From Candidatus Scotarchaeum otlingeri (GTDB lineage: Archaea > Thermoproteota > Nitrososphaeria > Geothermarchaeales > JDFR-13), in contig MTMA02000006.1 of NCBI GenBank assembly GCA_002011075.2, positions 1,232,599 to 1,296,598 on the forward strand: a DNA stretch of 64,000 nucleotides. The letters are read 5' to 3'. Position 1 is the first letter of the stretch. Each line of letters opens with the position of its first letter. Below the pieces are notes generated by a model. That model was not told where the DNA came from and ran no database searches. It saw only the letters and a program-made list of their open reading frames with translations. Position numbers and translations under genes: made by a program. This document shows positions 40,891 to 51,104 of the stretch, piece by piece.

Positions 40891-42078
40891 ATGGTTGATA
40901 AGGAAGTGAAGTATACCCCAATTTCGGTTAAAGAGATTTTGAAGCGGATGAAGAACCTCTCTGAATTGATGATAGACCTCTCCTACTGCTCATTACTATA
41001 TTACGATGATAAGTTGATAAAGAAAATATATGAGATGGAAGAAGAAATGGATAATTTAGAAGCTTTACTTATGATGCACGCCGCCTTGGCGACGAGGAAC
41101 ACTAAGGAGGCAGAGAGAATCGTTAGTATCTATAATCTAGCTATATCTACTGATTACATTAGTGATGCCGCGGGCGATATAGCGAAGTTGTCGAAAGAGG
41201 GTGCTAGGATAAGTGCAGGGAGATCCCTTATGGCGAGTGGTTCAACAAACATAGTTTATTATATAGAGATAAAGGATGGAAGTCGTCTTATAGATAAATC
41301 GTTAAGCCAGGTTTATAGGGAGATAGGCGAGATATTTGACGTTATCACAGTTAAAAGTGATGGGGAATATATATTTGAACCTGAGCCTGATTATAAGATA
41401 CATGCTGGTGATATATTGTTTATTAAGGGATTAGCTGAGAATATAGATAAATTATTAGAATACTCTAAGGAGAAGGAGGTCGAGGAGATAACTACTTATG
41501 AAGAGGGTATCCTGGATAATCTTTTGCAGCTGAAGAATGTCTCTGAACTTATGGTTGATTTGGCCTATTCAGCGATTTTTACTAGGAGTAGGGAGATAGC
41601 TGAGGAGATTATGGCTATGGAAGATTATATAGATAGCTTATCGGAGGAGTTGAAGGAAGATGTATTGGAGAGCACAGAGCTCTCGATTAGGGAGAAGATA
41701 GGAATGATTGGTTTAGCTGATGCCTATGAGGAGATAGCGGATGCAGCTGTCAACATGATCTATAGTATTATAAGAGGGTTGAAGCCGCATCCCATAATTG
41801 ATGATGTAATTGATGAGGCGTTTGAGCGTATAACCCTTCTTGAGATAGGGCCGGATGACCATGGAAAAACGATATATGATTTAGGGTTGGTTGAGAAGAG
41901 TGTAGCGGTGCTGGCTGTAAGAAGAGGTGGTAAATGGCTTGTAACACCTCCATATTCAAAGTTTATACTAAACAAAAACGATGTATTACTAGTAAGGTAT
42001 TACTCAGAGGCGGAGGAGGATATAGAGAAGATTGAGAATGAAGATGTCATATCTGAAATAAGGAGGGAAGAAGAATAG
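40891..42078 (+). CDS. tandem PhoU-TrkA_C protein
   Basis: The product has 395 residues and an internal duplication. Each half has a PhoU-like helical domain (MKNLSELMIDLSYCSLLYYD; LKNVSELMVDLAYSAIFTRS) and a TrkA C-terminal (RCK_C) domain (IHAGDILFIKG; LNKNDVLLVRYY). RCK_C domains bind small ligands such as c-di-AMP and gate ion channels or antiporters. No membrane channel is fused or adjacent, so it probably regulates a potassium or sodium transporter elsewhere. RuBisCO follows in the same direction. Confidence 0.82.
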   Translation: MVDKEVKYTPISVKEILKRMKNLSELMIDLSYCSLLYYDDKLIKKIYEMEEEMDNLEALLMMHAALATRNTKEAERIVSIYNLAISTDYISDAAGDIAKLSKEGARISAGRSLMASGSTNIVYYIEIKDGSRLIDKSLSQVYREIGEIFDVITVKSDGEYIFEPEPDYKIHAGDILFIKGLAENIDKLLEYSKEKEVEEITTYEEGILDNLLQLKNVSELMVDLAYSAIFTRSREIAEEIMAMEDYIDSLSEELKEDVLESTELSIREKIGMIGLADAYEEIADAAVNMIYSIIRGLKPHPIIDDVIDEAFERITLLEIGPDDHGKTIYDLGLVEKSVAVLAVRRGGKWLVTPPYSKFILNKNDVLLVRYYSEAEEDIEKIENEDVISEIRREEE

Positions 42079-42098
42079 TATAAGATTTGGTGTTTATT

Positions 42099-43379
42099 AT
42101 GATTATAAAGGATTATGTAGATACCAGCTATGAACCCGCACCCGAGGATCTAATAGCGTTATTTAGGGTCGAACCTGCGCGTGGATTCAGCTTTGAAGAG
42201 GTAATTGGAAGAGTCGCTTCTGAATCAAGTAATGGTACATGGACAGAAGTCGTTACTATGAAGCCTCATGTAAGAGAACTAAGTGCAAAGGCATATTGGT
42301 ATAAACCACCATGGGTTAAGATAGCATATCCCATCGGGCTTTTCGAACCAAATAATATGAGTCAAATACTGAGTTCTATAGCTGGAAATATATTTGGAAT
42401 GAAGGCAGTTAGATATCTAAGATTAGAGGATGTCTATTGGCCTAAACCAATTATAGATGTCTATAAGGGTCCTAAATACGGGATAGACGGTGTTAGAGAT
42501 GCCTTGAAAGTTCTCGATAGACCCATATTGGCCACCGTACCGAAACCTAAGGTGGGGCTATATCATGATGAATATGCGGAGGCTGCTTATGAAATATGGA
42601 TAGGTGGAGTTGATCTAGTTAAGGATGATGAAAATCTATCGAGTCAAAGCTATAACTCTTTCGAGAAACGGCTCAAGCTTCTAATGAGATTAAGGGATAA
42701 AGCTGAGAAGGAGACAGGTGAAAGGAAATCTTATCTTGTTAATATCACAGCTCCATATAGAGAAATGATTCGGAGGGCAAAGATGGTGTCCGACTATGGA
42801 AATGAGTTCGTTATGATAGACATCTTGACTGTTGGTTGGGCTGCATTACAAGAATTCAGAAATGAAGATTTCGATCTTAGAATACATGCTCATAGGGCTT
42901 TCCATGCAGCCTTTACCCGAAATAGGAGACATGGGATGTCGATGAAGCTTGTTGCATCAATATCCCGATTACTCGGGGTGGATCATATCCATGTAGGTAC
43001 CGTTGTTGGCAAACTGGAGTCTCCATACCATGAAGTTCATTCGCTAATTCTTATTACAAGAAACATGACTAATAAAGAAATGCCTCGGTTGAAGCTACTT
43101 AAAAAGGAGTGGGGCGGTATAAAGCCTGTTTTTCCAGTTAGTTCAGGAGGGCTACACCCAGGTCTTATGCCGAAAATCTATGAAATTTTCGGTAAAGACG
43201 TGATTATTCAGGCAGGGGGAGGAGTATTGGGGCATCCGAAAGGCATCAAAGAGGGTGCAAAGGCGTTTAGAGATGCGATATACGCGGTTACACATGGGAT
43301 ATCATTAGACGACATGGCAAAACAAAGTGGTGAACTCAGAGAAGCATTGGAGTACTGGGGATATAAGACCTACAAATAA
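42099..43379 (+). CDS. rbcL: ribulose-1,5-bisphosphate carboxylase, form III
   Basis: All active-site elements are present: TVPKPKVGL (Lys149 from ATG 42099), the carbamylated lysine in GGVDLVKDDEN (Lys175, with the adjacent acidic metal ligands), HAHRAFHAAFTR, loop 6 VGTVVGKLES, and VSSGGLHPG. About 426 residues and the archaeal sequence style place it in form III, which acts in AMP/nucleoside ribose salvage rather than a Calvin cycle. The frame extends to 42087 (MVFIM); I chose ATG 42099. AMP phosphorylase and R15P isomerase are not in the window. Confidence 0.92.
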   Translation: MIIKDYVDTSYEPAPEDLIALFRVEPARGFSFEEVIGRVASESSNGTWTEVVTMKPHVRELSAKAYWYKPPWVKIAYPIGLFEPNNMSQILSSIAGNIFGMKAVRYLRLEDVYWPKPIIDVYKGPKYGIDGVRDALKVLDRPILATVPKPKVGLYHDEYAEAAYEIWIGGVDLVKDDENLSSQSYNSFEKRLKLLMRLRDKAEKETGERKSYLVNITAPYREMIRRAKMVSDYGNEFVMIDILTVGWAALQEFRNEDFDLRIHAHRAFHAAFTRNRRHGMSMKLVASISRLLGVDHIHVGTVVGKLESPYHEVHSLILITRNMTNKEMPRLKLLKKEWGGIKPVFPVSSGGLHPGLMPKIYEIFGKDVIIQAGGGVLGHPKGIKEGAKAFRDAIYAVTHGISLDDMAKQSGELREALEYWGYKTYK

Positions 43380-43384
43380 CTTAT

Positions 43385-44641
43385 TCACTCCTCTATCGGC
43401 TCGACTTTCAAAGTCAACCCCTGTACCGATACAATTCTTACCTTTGCATCTTTAGGTATCTCTACATCAGCAGTAGCTGTCCATATATCGGAGGCTACAA
43501 AGACCACCCCCGGTTTCGATGGAGAGATGGCTTGCCTAACTATTCCTGTCTTGCCTATTAGTTGTGTTATCTCATGCATCTTCTCTTTCTTTAGGAGAAC
43601 TTCCCTTATCTTATGTAGATAGAAGCCTGTTACTCCCATTACAGTTAGGAGTAGGACAGCTCCGCCTATAAGCATACTCCGGTAATTAAAGGACCAAATG
43701 AAGTACTCTTTTTGATACATAAGTAGGATTGCAAATAGCGTAATTATCGCGCCTCCTATAGCCAACTCTCCTTCTCCATACTGTGTCTCTAATAAGATGG
43801 CTATGGCGCCTATCAATAGCAGTATCAATGCAGCTGAGTTTATTCCTATCATCCCCATACCTAATAACGCTAAGATCAATACTGCTCCGGCCGCTATTCC
43901 CCCCAGAAATGTGGGATGAAGAATCTCGATTAAGAAGAGAAGCGCAGCCAAGTCGATAAGCAGTCCAACTATGAATGGATCACTCACAACAGATAATAAC
44001 GCTGCTCTCACGTCTTTCTCCCTTTCTTCTATATCTAGTGGACTTAATCCATAGTATTCAAGTAGCTCTGTGTATGAATTAGCTATGGCATCCGCTATTC
44101 CATGTCTGACGGCTTCGGACCCGGTAATATCTATATTTTCAACTACCATTTTAGAAGCTATTGTGATATTTCTTCCTCGTTCTGCTGCTATAGCCCTAAT
44201 CCATGCTTCCATTGCATTAGTTACTTTAGGATCACGGTCTCCAGTTATCGTTCTTGGCTCGGCGGAACCTATAACCGATGAACTTGCCATTATTAGTTCA
44301 TGGGAAGCTAAGGCGATATATGCGCCTGCTGAAAATGCACGTCCCCCAGGCGGGATATATACAGTTACGGGGACCTTTGAGGCAAAAATTGAGTCCACTA
44401 TGGCCTGGGTAGCTGATAGATACCCACCATTAGTGTTTAAGATAATTATTATTCTATTTGTCGTTAATGGTATATTTGATATTGTTCTACTTATTAAGTC
44501 GGCATACCCGGCGTCGATGTTTCCTTCAACCCGTATGATTATTGTATTGGCGTTGGATTTGGATGCTACTAAGCTTACAGAGATGATTATTATAAAAATG
44601 AAAGTGAGTAGAGCTATGCTACTCTTTCTCACCCTTTTCAC
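43385..44641 (-). CDS. NfeD-family membrane-bound serine protease
   Basis: The product has 418 residues: a signal/anchor helix, a ClpP-class protease domain (TNGGYLSATQAIVDSIFASK, then GRAFSAGAYIALAS with Ser and ASSSVIGSAEP), four membrane helices, and a C-terminal OB fold (LIGKTGIVRQAISPSKPGVV). It forms a pair with the SPFH protein gene, whose 3' end overlaps its start by 23 nt. This is the known NfeD-stomatin pair, thought to cleave stomatin-like proteins at the membrane. Confidence 0.9.
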   Translation of the reverse strand: MKRVRKSSIALLTFIFIIIISVSLVASKSNANTIIIRVEGNIDAGYADLISRTISNIPLTTNRIIIILNTNGGYLSATQAIVDSIFASKVPVTVYIPPGGRAFSAGAYIALASHELIMASSSVIGSAEPRTITGDRDPKVTNAMEAWIRAIAAERGRNITIASKMVVENIDITGSEAVRHGIADAIANSYTELLEYYGLSPLDIEEREKDVRAALLSVVSDPFIVGLLIDLAALLFLIEILHPTFLGGIAAGAVLILALLGMGMIGINSAALILLLIGAIAILLETQYGEGELAIGGAIITLFAILLMYQKEYFIWSFNYRSMLIGGAVLLLTVMGVTGFYLHKIREVLLKKEKMHEITQLIGKTGIVRQAISPSKPGVVFVASDIWTATADVEIPKDAKVRIVSVQGLTLKVEPIEE

Positions 44642-45533
44642 CCGATATCTCTTTAACGAAGTCTGAAAGCGGTTCGATAAGCTTTGTAAATTCCATAGGG
44701 AATATGAATTTCGTCGAGGGGCTTTTACCTATCTCTTTAAGGGCCTCTAAATATTGTATTGCCATAGTCTTCATGTCTACCTCTTTGGCTATCTCAAATA
44801 TTTTACTTAGAGCTAGCGAGTACCCCTCAGCTGTAAGAATCGAAGCTTGCCTTTCTCCTTCAGCCTTCAATATGGCTGCTTGTTTCTCGCCTTCCGCTAC
44901 TAAAATAGCGGATTCTTTCTTACCGGCTGCTTCTAGAACCATTGCACGCCTATTTCTCTCAGCGGACATCTGCCTAATCATGGCGTCCTGTACCTCTCTA
45001 GGTGGAACTATCTCTCTAATCTCTACACCTGTAACCTTTACTCCCCAGCGTTCAGTAACTTCATCGAGCTTCACTCTCAGTATATTGTTTATCTCTTCTC
45101 TTCTAGCTAAGACATCATCAAGTGGGATGTCTCCTACAACTGCTCTTAGAGTGGTTGTAGCTATTCCTGTTGCTGCCCCTTCGAAGTTTTGGACATTCAG
45201 TACGCTCTGTATCGGGTCTACAACCTTAAAATATATTATGAAATCTATATCGACTGGAGCGTTATCCTTTGTTATGCATGTTTGATGTGTTATGGCTAGA
45301 TACCTTTCTCTTAGGTCTACTCTGACTGGTATATCTAGAATCGGAATTATAATTACGACGCCAGGTCCCTTAGCTCCAATACATCTACCGAGTCTGAATA
45401 CAACTATTCTCTCGTATTCCTTAACTATTTTTATTGCCGATGCTATTAAAGCTACTATTATAAGAACAGCAATTAATACTAAGATTAGGTTTACTATATC
45501 TTCTGCAGCTTGTAATACGATATTGGGATACAT
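44619..45533 (-). CDS. SPFH/stomatin-like protein
   Basis: The product has 304 residues. An N-terminal membrane helix (LILVLIAVLIIVALIASAIK) is followed by the Band 7 domain (EYERIVVFRLGRCIGAKGPG, VDLRERYLAITHQTCITKDN, VKVTGVEIREIVPP) and an Ala/Glu-rich coiled coil (GEKQAAILKAEGERQASIL). It builds membrane microdomain scaffolds and is the partner of the downstream NfeD protease. Confidence 0.92.
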   Translation of the reverse strand: MYPNIVLQAAEDIVNLILVLIAVLIIVALIASAIKIVKEYERIVVFRLGRCIGAKGPGVVIIIPILDIPVRVDLRERYLAITHQTCITKDNAPVDIDFIIYFKVVDPIQSVLNVQNFEGAATGIATTTLRAVVGDIPLDDVLARREEINNILRVKLDEVTERWGVKVTGVEIREIVPPREVQDAMIRQMSAERNRRAMVLEAAGKKESAILVAEGEKQAAILKAEGERQASILTAEGYSLALSKIFEIAKEVDMKTMAIQYLEALKEIGKSPSTKFIFPMEFTKLIEPLSDFVKEISGEKGEKE

Positions 45534-45575
45534 AGAAATCCCCTAAAAATAGTAATATAAAAAGCATTATTTATT

Positions 45576-46436
45576 CTAAAAATCATTTGGCTTCTTGTTC
45601 GGGGTATATCCCACATTCTCATATTCGAGACCATATTTGTCAGCCTCCTCTTTAACTATAGAGGCTGCCTCATTATATCTATCGATCAAATTATTATATT
45701 TCATCGTTCTATACTTTAGGGATAAATCTGGCATAACTTCCTTAAGATGTAAAAATATATTTTCACGAACACCCAACCTAAATCGAAGGTTATCTACATA
45801 TATTTTTTTGGCACCCGCATAATATGCCTTGGAAACTATTTCCCTTAGATCACCCGGACTATCTGTTAAGAATGGTAGGATTGGCCCTATGAATATCCAT
45901 GTGAAGATTCCCTCGTTATTTAGTATCTTGACAGCCCTTAATCGGGAAATCGGTCTGGGCGCCAGGGGTTCCAAAATCGAAGCTATATTATTATTGAGAG
46001 TTGTAATGGTAAATCCTACATTCATATTTCCATGTTTCTTCATTATATCTATATCTCTAGTTACCATTGGAGACTTAGTCTGTATAGAAACCTCTAGGTC
46101 CTTTCTATCGCTTAATACCTGAAGGACCTTCCGCGTTATCATGGCCTTCGCCTCTATAGGTTGATATGGATCAGTAGATATTCCTACGCCTATTACGCTT
46201 CCTTTAGGTATCCGTTTAAGCTCTTTCTTAACTATATTAGGAAGGTTCAACTTGACCTCAATATACTCCCCCCAATCATATTTTAGGCCTCTCATTAACA
46301 GGTACTTCATTGCATAACAATATATGCAGCTCAGTCTACAGCCGAAATATGGATTTATACTATAATCTATATCGGGCAACCTTGTTCTGTTTATGCCTGT
46401 TGATACGTCTACATATCTAATTATCATCTCGATCAA
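45576..46436 (-). CDS. radical SAM protein, SplB-like (COG1533)
   Basis: The product has 286 residues. The cluster motif is NPYFGCRLSCIYCYAMKYL, and GVGISTDPYQPIEAKAMITR is the typical second motif of this spore-photoproduct-lyase-like group. The substrate of the archaeal members is unknown. It overlaps the preceding nreA gene by 4 nt, and the linkage to a repair protein suggests a DNA- or RNA-related role, which is inference. Confidence 0.82.
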   Translation of the reverse strand: MIEMIIRYVDVSTGINRTRLPDIDYSINPYFGCRLSCIYCYAMKYLLMRGLKYDWGEYIEVKLNLPNIVKKELKRIPKGSVIGVGISTDPYQPIEAKAMITRKVLQVLSDRKDLEVSIQTKSPMVTRDIDIMKKHGNMNVGFTITTLNNNIASILEPLAPRPISRLRAVKILNNEGIFTWIFIGPILPFLTDSPGDLREIVSKAYYAGAKKIYVDNLRFRLGVRENIFLHLKEVMPDLSLKYRTMKYNNLIDRYNEAASIVKEEADKYGLEYENVGYTPNKKPNDF

Positions 46437-47698
46437 CCTAAGTATTTACTCAGCTTTTCCTGTTTTAATAATAGTCCAAGAATATATGACGCGTTGAACC
46501 ACCTCTCTTTAGATATCTTTAGCTTAGAGAATACATATTCTAGGGAGTCTGCTATTCCCCTAAATCTAGTAGGTGGATTTCTATATGCACGTCTCACACT
46601 TTCCCTTACACTCCATACACCGACTGGGAAGAGGTAACCTGGATAGGCCTCCCTAAAGATTATGGCTGTGGCCTGTCTATGCATCTTAGTTAGATATTCT
46701 AAGGTTGCTAGGCGGGCTGCGTAGTAACATCCACCTATCTCTGCATAATCTGTTCTCCCACGGTAGAGTTCGTAGTCGCTATATATAATGGGTACACCTG
46801 CATATCTATTCCAAAAAGTCCCAGGGTACCAAGCCTCGAGAAACTCATAACTCCAGTGTCTAGGCATCAGAAGAGCTATATATCTATTTTCAAGAGCAGA
46901 ATATTCGAAGACGAGATATTCATCAATTAAGGGGTAGGTCCTGACATATTTTAACAATCTTTTACCTATTATATCATCAATAGCTGTAATGCTCCATCTA
47001 GTCGGCACAATTTTCCTGTTTTTCCTCACCCCTAGTCCTCCAATACTGAATACCCTTTGAATAGTAGTTATCGGTATATCATACTTATACAATTTATATA
47101 CTGCATCTTCAGCCTTCATATCATAGTCCGATACCAACCTATCTATCCTATAATCTATTCTAAGGGTTCCTAACCTTAGGTTTTCCAGGGGCCCTGAAGG
47201 CCCGAATGGAGTAGAGTCTTCAGAGAACACTATGTATTTATAAGGTCTCTTATTCAAATGCATCTCCACCTCCGGACTATATTTACTGATCGCTATATCC
47301 AGCAGCTCTAGATAGAACCTATCTTCTCTTCTAGCTGCAGATACATCTAGCCTTTTATGTCCATATACAAGCTTACTGGTTAACATAAGGATATCGTCAA
47401 TAGACTTATTTATCCATTTTTCGGGTTGACCATATATACTGGTATCTCCATATTCAGGTGGGACCAGTGGTCCTAGGGATACCTTGGGATATCCATATCT
47501 ACCTATAAATAAACTAGGCGGAGAGTTTCCAATAATATCTTTATCTAATGCAGGCATTATATTCTTCATATAGATTTCATAATCCATTATAACCGGGCAT
47601 CTAGGCTTACCACATAGTAATTTACTGCCTCTACATAGAGGGCATAAACTTTTCCAGTTAACCCTCACTCTGACGAATTGGGCGCCCCTGAAACTCAT
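46433..47698 (-). CDS. nreA: DNA repair protein NreA
   Basis: The product has 421 residues. The N-terminal zinc motif is CPLCRGSKLLCGKPRCP, followed by the conserved PSLFIGRYGYPKVSLGPLVP and FSEDSTPFGPSGP segments of the archaeal Nre family. The family acts in DNA damage repair with PCNA. The C terminus here (LLKQEKLSKYLG) contains no clear QxxLxxFF-type PIP box. It is coupled to the downstream radical SAM gene. Confidence 0.88.
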   Translation of the reverse strand: MSFRGAQFVRVRVNWKSLCPLCRGSKLLCGKPRCPVIMDYEIYMKNIMPALDKDIIGNSPPSLFIGRYGYPKVSLGPLVPPEYGDTSIYGQPEKWINKSIDDILMLTSKLVYGHKRLDVSAARREDRFYLELLDIAISKYSPEVEMHLNKRPYKYIVFSEDSTPFGPSGPLENLRLGTLRIDYRIDRLVSDYDMKAEDAVYKLYKYDIPITTIQRVFSIGGLGVRKNRKIVPTRWSITAIDDIIGKRLLKYVRTYPLIDEYLVFEYSALENRYIALLMPRHWSYEFLEAWYPGTFWNRYAGVPIIYSDYELYRGRTDYAEIGGCYYAARLATLEYLTKMHRQATAIIFREAYPGYLFPVGVWSVRESVRRAYRNPPTRFRGIADSLEYVFSKLKISKERWFNASYILGLLLKQEKLSKYLG

Positions 47699-47826
47699 AT
47701 CCTATCAATAAATTTCTATATGCTCAGGCTTTATTTTAACTAACCCCTCATGGTTATACCAAAGCTCAATAAAGTTTTAAATAATATCAATATGATTTAA
47801 TGGTTATTATAGGAGGATAATACTTT

Positions 47827-50358
47827 ATGAGCGAGTCGTCAAAGGATAAAGTTAGTATAGATAAGATTATAAAGCGGGACGGTAGAGTTGTTGCTTTTGA
47901 TGTCAAAAAGATCCAGAATGCCATATGGAGAGCCATTAAAGCGACAGGCGGCAAGAATAGAAGATTAGCTAAGAAATTGGCACTCGAGGTAGTCAGGATA
48001 CTAGAGGAGACCCTTAAGCCGGGTGAGGTTCCGACAGTAGAGGGAGTCCAGGATATTGTTGAGAAAGTTCTCATGGATAATGGTTTGCCAGAAGTGGCCA
48101 AGACATACATTTTATATCGGCAGAAAAGAGCGGAGATGAGGGAAGAAAAGAAGAAGATTTTACAGAAGGATACATTGGATGAGGTCGATAAAGTCTTTGA
48201 TCTAAATGCTCTCCGTGTCTTAGCTTCAAGGTATCTTAGGAAGGATGAGAAGGGTAGGATACTAGAGACACCTAAACAATTGTTTACAAGGGTAGCAATT
48301 CACGTTACATTGCCAGAGTTGTTATACGATAAAAGGGTCTATAATTTAAAAGGAAAAGAAGAGACTAGAGAGATACCTGAGTTTAAACCATCTGAATGGG
48401 AGGGGAAGATATCTATTGGAAAATATATCCTTAACCGACATCATCTCGAGGGCCTCTATAGACTCTTTAGTAGGATGAATAATGAAGGAAAACTAAGGAT
48501 TTCATGGACTGATTTTTTGAATATGCTCTTAAACCACGAATTTGACAAGTATGAGAAATATATAGAGGAATACTATAATCTGATGGTATCGAAAAAATTC
48601 TTACCCAATACTCCTGCGTTAGCTAACTTTGGCAATCCATTAGGTATGGGTTCTGCATGCTTCGTCCTTGATATCGAAGACTCTCTAGATAGTATAATGG
48701 AGACGCTCAAAAGAGCCGCTCTGATATTTAAAGCAGGAGGAGGAGTAGGATATAACTTCTCTAAACTTAGGCCGGAAGGGGATTATGTCAGCACTACATC
48801 TGGAGTGGCATCTGGACCAGTAAGCTTTATGAGGTTATTCGATGTTATGACAGAAGTTATAAAGCAGGGTGGCATTAGGCGTGGAGCAAATATGGGGATC
48901 CTCAATATAAATCATCCGGATATCGAGAAGTTTGTCAAGGCAAAAGAGGGTAATAAGGCGTTGCGGAACTTTAATATATCCGTATTAATTACTCCTGATT
49001 TCTGGAAATACTATGAGGAAAATAAGCCTTATCCACTGGTTAATCCTAGAACTAAAAAAGTTGTAAAGATGATTAACCCTAGAATGTTATTCGATATGAT
49101 TGTATATCAAGCATGGTCAAGCGCCGAGCCAGGTGTAATATTCTTCGATAATATAAATAGGTTTAATCCTTTCTACGAATCACTAGGTCCAATAGTATGT
49201 ACAAATCCATGTGGAGAAGTGCTTCTATATCCATTCGAATCATGTAACCTTGGGTCTATCAATGTATGGCGCTTTGTAAAGGAGAATGAGGAGGGTGAAA
49301 AAGAGATAGATTGGAAGCGATTGGCCAAAGTTGTAAGGTTAGCCGTTAGGTTTCTCGACAATGTGATTGATATCAATAAGTATCCATTACCTCAGATAGA
49401 GGAGATGACCCTCAAAACAAGAAAAATAGGGCTAGGTATAATGGGTCTCGCCGACTTGCTGTATGAGCTAGAAATCCCATATAACAGTGAAGAAGGTAGG
49501 CGATTTATGGAGAAACTAATGGAGTTTATTAATTATTACTCTAAACTTGAAAGTATAGCCCTTGCCAAAGAAAGAGGAGTATTTCCATACTATGATAAAA
49601 GTTTCTATAAAGATGGAAAGCTACCATTTGAAGGCTTTTACGAGAGGGAAAGCTGGAGCTTTGATTGGTCAAAAATAAGCGAAGACGTAAAGAATATCGG
49701 AATTAGAAATGGCTATACAACTGTAGTCGCTCCGACTGGAAGCATCTCTATGATAGCAGGGACAAGCTCTGGCATCGAACCTCAGTTCAGCTTGGTATTC
49801 GAGAAACAGGTTACTGTAGGTACATTCTTCTATGTGGACCCTGTCTTTGAAGAGAAGATGAGGGAATTAGGATTGTATGACGATGTTCTACTTAAAGAGG
49901 TCTCCTTAAATAGAGGCAGTATACAGAACATCCCCTATATACCTGAAAACATCAAGAGGATATTTGTTACCGCATTAGATATAGACCCTCTAGACCATAT
50001 AAGAGCATTAGCTACTCTACAGAGATGGGTGGATAGCAGTATATCTAAAACCACAAACTTGCCTGAGAACGCATCGGTTGATGATGTGAAGCAATTGTAT
50101 CTAATGGCATATAGACTGGGAGTAAAGGATGTAACAATATATAGATATGGATCCTTATCTGAACAAGTATTGGTTACAGGCGAAACCAGAGAGAATAGTA
50201 TGCCTCAGCTCAATCCCCATCTAGAACTTCGGATAAAAGAAGCCTCCGCTCCAACCGCAGATAGAAAGATATCTTCATGCCCCGTCTGTAATGGGCCAAT
50301 AGTATATCAAGAAGGATGTAGCTCCTGTCTAAACTGTGGTTGGAGCGTATGTGCCTAG
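47827..50358 (+). CDS. nrdJ: ribonucleoside-diphosphate reductase, class II (adenosylcobalamin)
   Basis: The product has 843 residues. An N-terminal ATP-cone (IIKRDGRVVAFDVKKIQNAI) precedes the catalytic barrel with LPNTPALANFGNPLGMGSAC, the glycine-rich KAGGGVGYNFSKLRPEG, the N-x-C-x-E motif in CTNPCGEVLL with ESCNLGSINV, and the PTGSISMIAGTSSGIEP loop. A C-terminal cysteine-rich tail (CPVCNGPIVY, CSSCLNCGWSVC) may bind zinc or relay reduction. No intein interrupts it. GGAGGA precedes ATG 47827. It makes deoxyribonucleotides without oxygen. Confidence 0.94.
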   Translation: MSESSKDKVSIDKIIKRDGRVVAFDVKKIQNAIWRAIKATGGKNRRLAKKLALEVVRILEETLKPGEVPTVEGVQDIVEKVLMDNGLPEVAKTYILYRQKRAEMREEKKKILQKDTLDEVDKVFDLNALRVLASRYLRKDEKGRILETPKQLFTRVAIHVTLPELLYDKRVYNLKGKEETREIPEFKPSEWEGKISIGKYILNRHHLEGLYRLFSRMNNEGKLRISWTDFLNMLLNHEFDKYEKYIEEYYNLMVSKKFLPNTPALANFGNPLGMGSACFVLDIEDSLDSIMETLKRAALIFKAGGGVGYNFSKLRPEGDYVSTTSGVASGPVSFMRLFDVMTEVIKQGGIRRGANMGILNINHPDIEKFVKAKEGNKALRNFNISVLITPDFWKYYEENKPYPLVNPRTKKVVKMINPRMLFDMIVYQAWSSAEPGVIFFDNINRFNPFYESLGPIVCTNPCGEVLLYPFESCNLGSINVWRFVKENEEGEKEIDWKRLAKVVRLAVRFLDNVIDINKYPLPQIEEMTLKTRKIGLGIMGLADLLYELEIPYNSEEGRRFMEKLMEFINYYSKLESIALAKERGVFPYYDKSFYKDGKLPFEGFYERESWSFDWSKISEDVKNIGIRNGYTTVVAPTGSISMIAGTSSGIEPQFSLVFEKQVTVGTFFYVDPVFEEKMRELGLYDDVLLKEVSLNRGSIQNIPYIPENIKRIFVTALDIDPLDHIRALATLQRWVDSSISKTTNLPENASVDDVKQLYLMAYRLGVKDVTIYRYGSLSEQVLVTGETRENSMPQLNPHLELRIKEASAPTADRKISSCPVCNGPIVYQEGCSSCLNCGWSVCA

Positions 50359-51104
50359 TGACCACCATAAAACCGCAACATAAATAAATTTTTTATATAT
50401 TCTCTTATCTCTTTACTTCCTAGTTTTGAGGCGCCGCCTTTTCTCCTTGTAAATGTAAATGGCACTTCACTTATCTTTAATCCTTTCTTTTCTAGTATGT
50501 AGAGCGCTTCAACCTGTAGAGCATAGCCCCTAGATCTAAATTCATATTGATTCAGAATCTCCAGTGCTTTTTTACTGAAGCCTCTAAAACCTGATGTGAC
50601 ATCCCTTGGAGATAAGCCTAAGATAAATTTGGCATACATATTCGCTATTTTGCTAACCATCCTTCGATAAAAGCTCCATCCCTCAATACCTCCATTCTCT
50701 ATATATCTTGAAGCTATAACTACATCGTACCCCTTCCTCAACTTATTGATTATTGAAGGGATAACCTCTGGGGGATGCTGTAGATCCCCATCCATCTGGA
50801 TAGCATAATCGTATCCGGCCATTAACGCGTCTAAATACCCCCTTTTTAGAGCTGTTCCTAATCCTCTTTCACCCATTCTTACCCTCAACTGTATCCAATC
50901 CCTTTCATTGATTAATTCCCTTATCAATTCATGGGTACCATCGGGACTATTGTCGTCTATAAAGAGTACATCAAATTTCTCTACTTTTCTAGCTCCCTCT
51001 AACCTACCTACCAATTCATAAATGTTCTCCCGCTCATTATAGGTTGGAATAATTACTATTGTTTTATACTCTGAGCCAACGTATCCATTCATCCCCAATT
51101 TCAC
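50355..51104 (-). CDS. GT2 polyprenol-phosphate mannosyl/glucosyltransferase (DPM1-like)
   Basis: The product has 249 residues with a GT-A fold: TIVIIPTYNERENIYELVGR, VLFIDDNSPDGTHELI, the DxD motif MDGDLQHPPE, and the acceptor region SGFRGFSKKALEIL. There is no C-terminal membrane domain, so it is a soluble DPM1-type enzyme that charges polyprenol phosphate for protein glycosylation or lipid glycans. ATG 51104 overlaps the upstream gene by 41 nt; ATG 51092 (MNGYVGSEYK) is a tighter alternative. Confidence 0.87.
   Translation of the reverse strand: MKLGMNGYVGSEYKTIVIIPTYNERENIYELVGRLEGARKVEKFDVLFIDDNSPDGTHELIRELINERDWIQLRVRMGERGLGTALKRGYLDALMAGYDYAIQMDGDLQHPPEVIPSIINKLRKGYDVVIASRYIENGGIEGWSFYRRMVSKIANMYAKFILGLSPRDVTSGFRGFSKKALEILNQYEFRSRGYALQVEALYILEKKGLKISEVPFTFTRRKGGASKLGSKEIREYIKNLFMLRFYGGH

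Noticed and set aside
44070-45285. Two + strand ORFs of 198 and 193 residues
   Set aside because: They lie antisense to the NfeD and SPFH genes, both of which have complete domain signatures.
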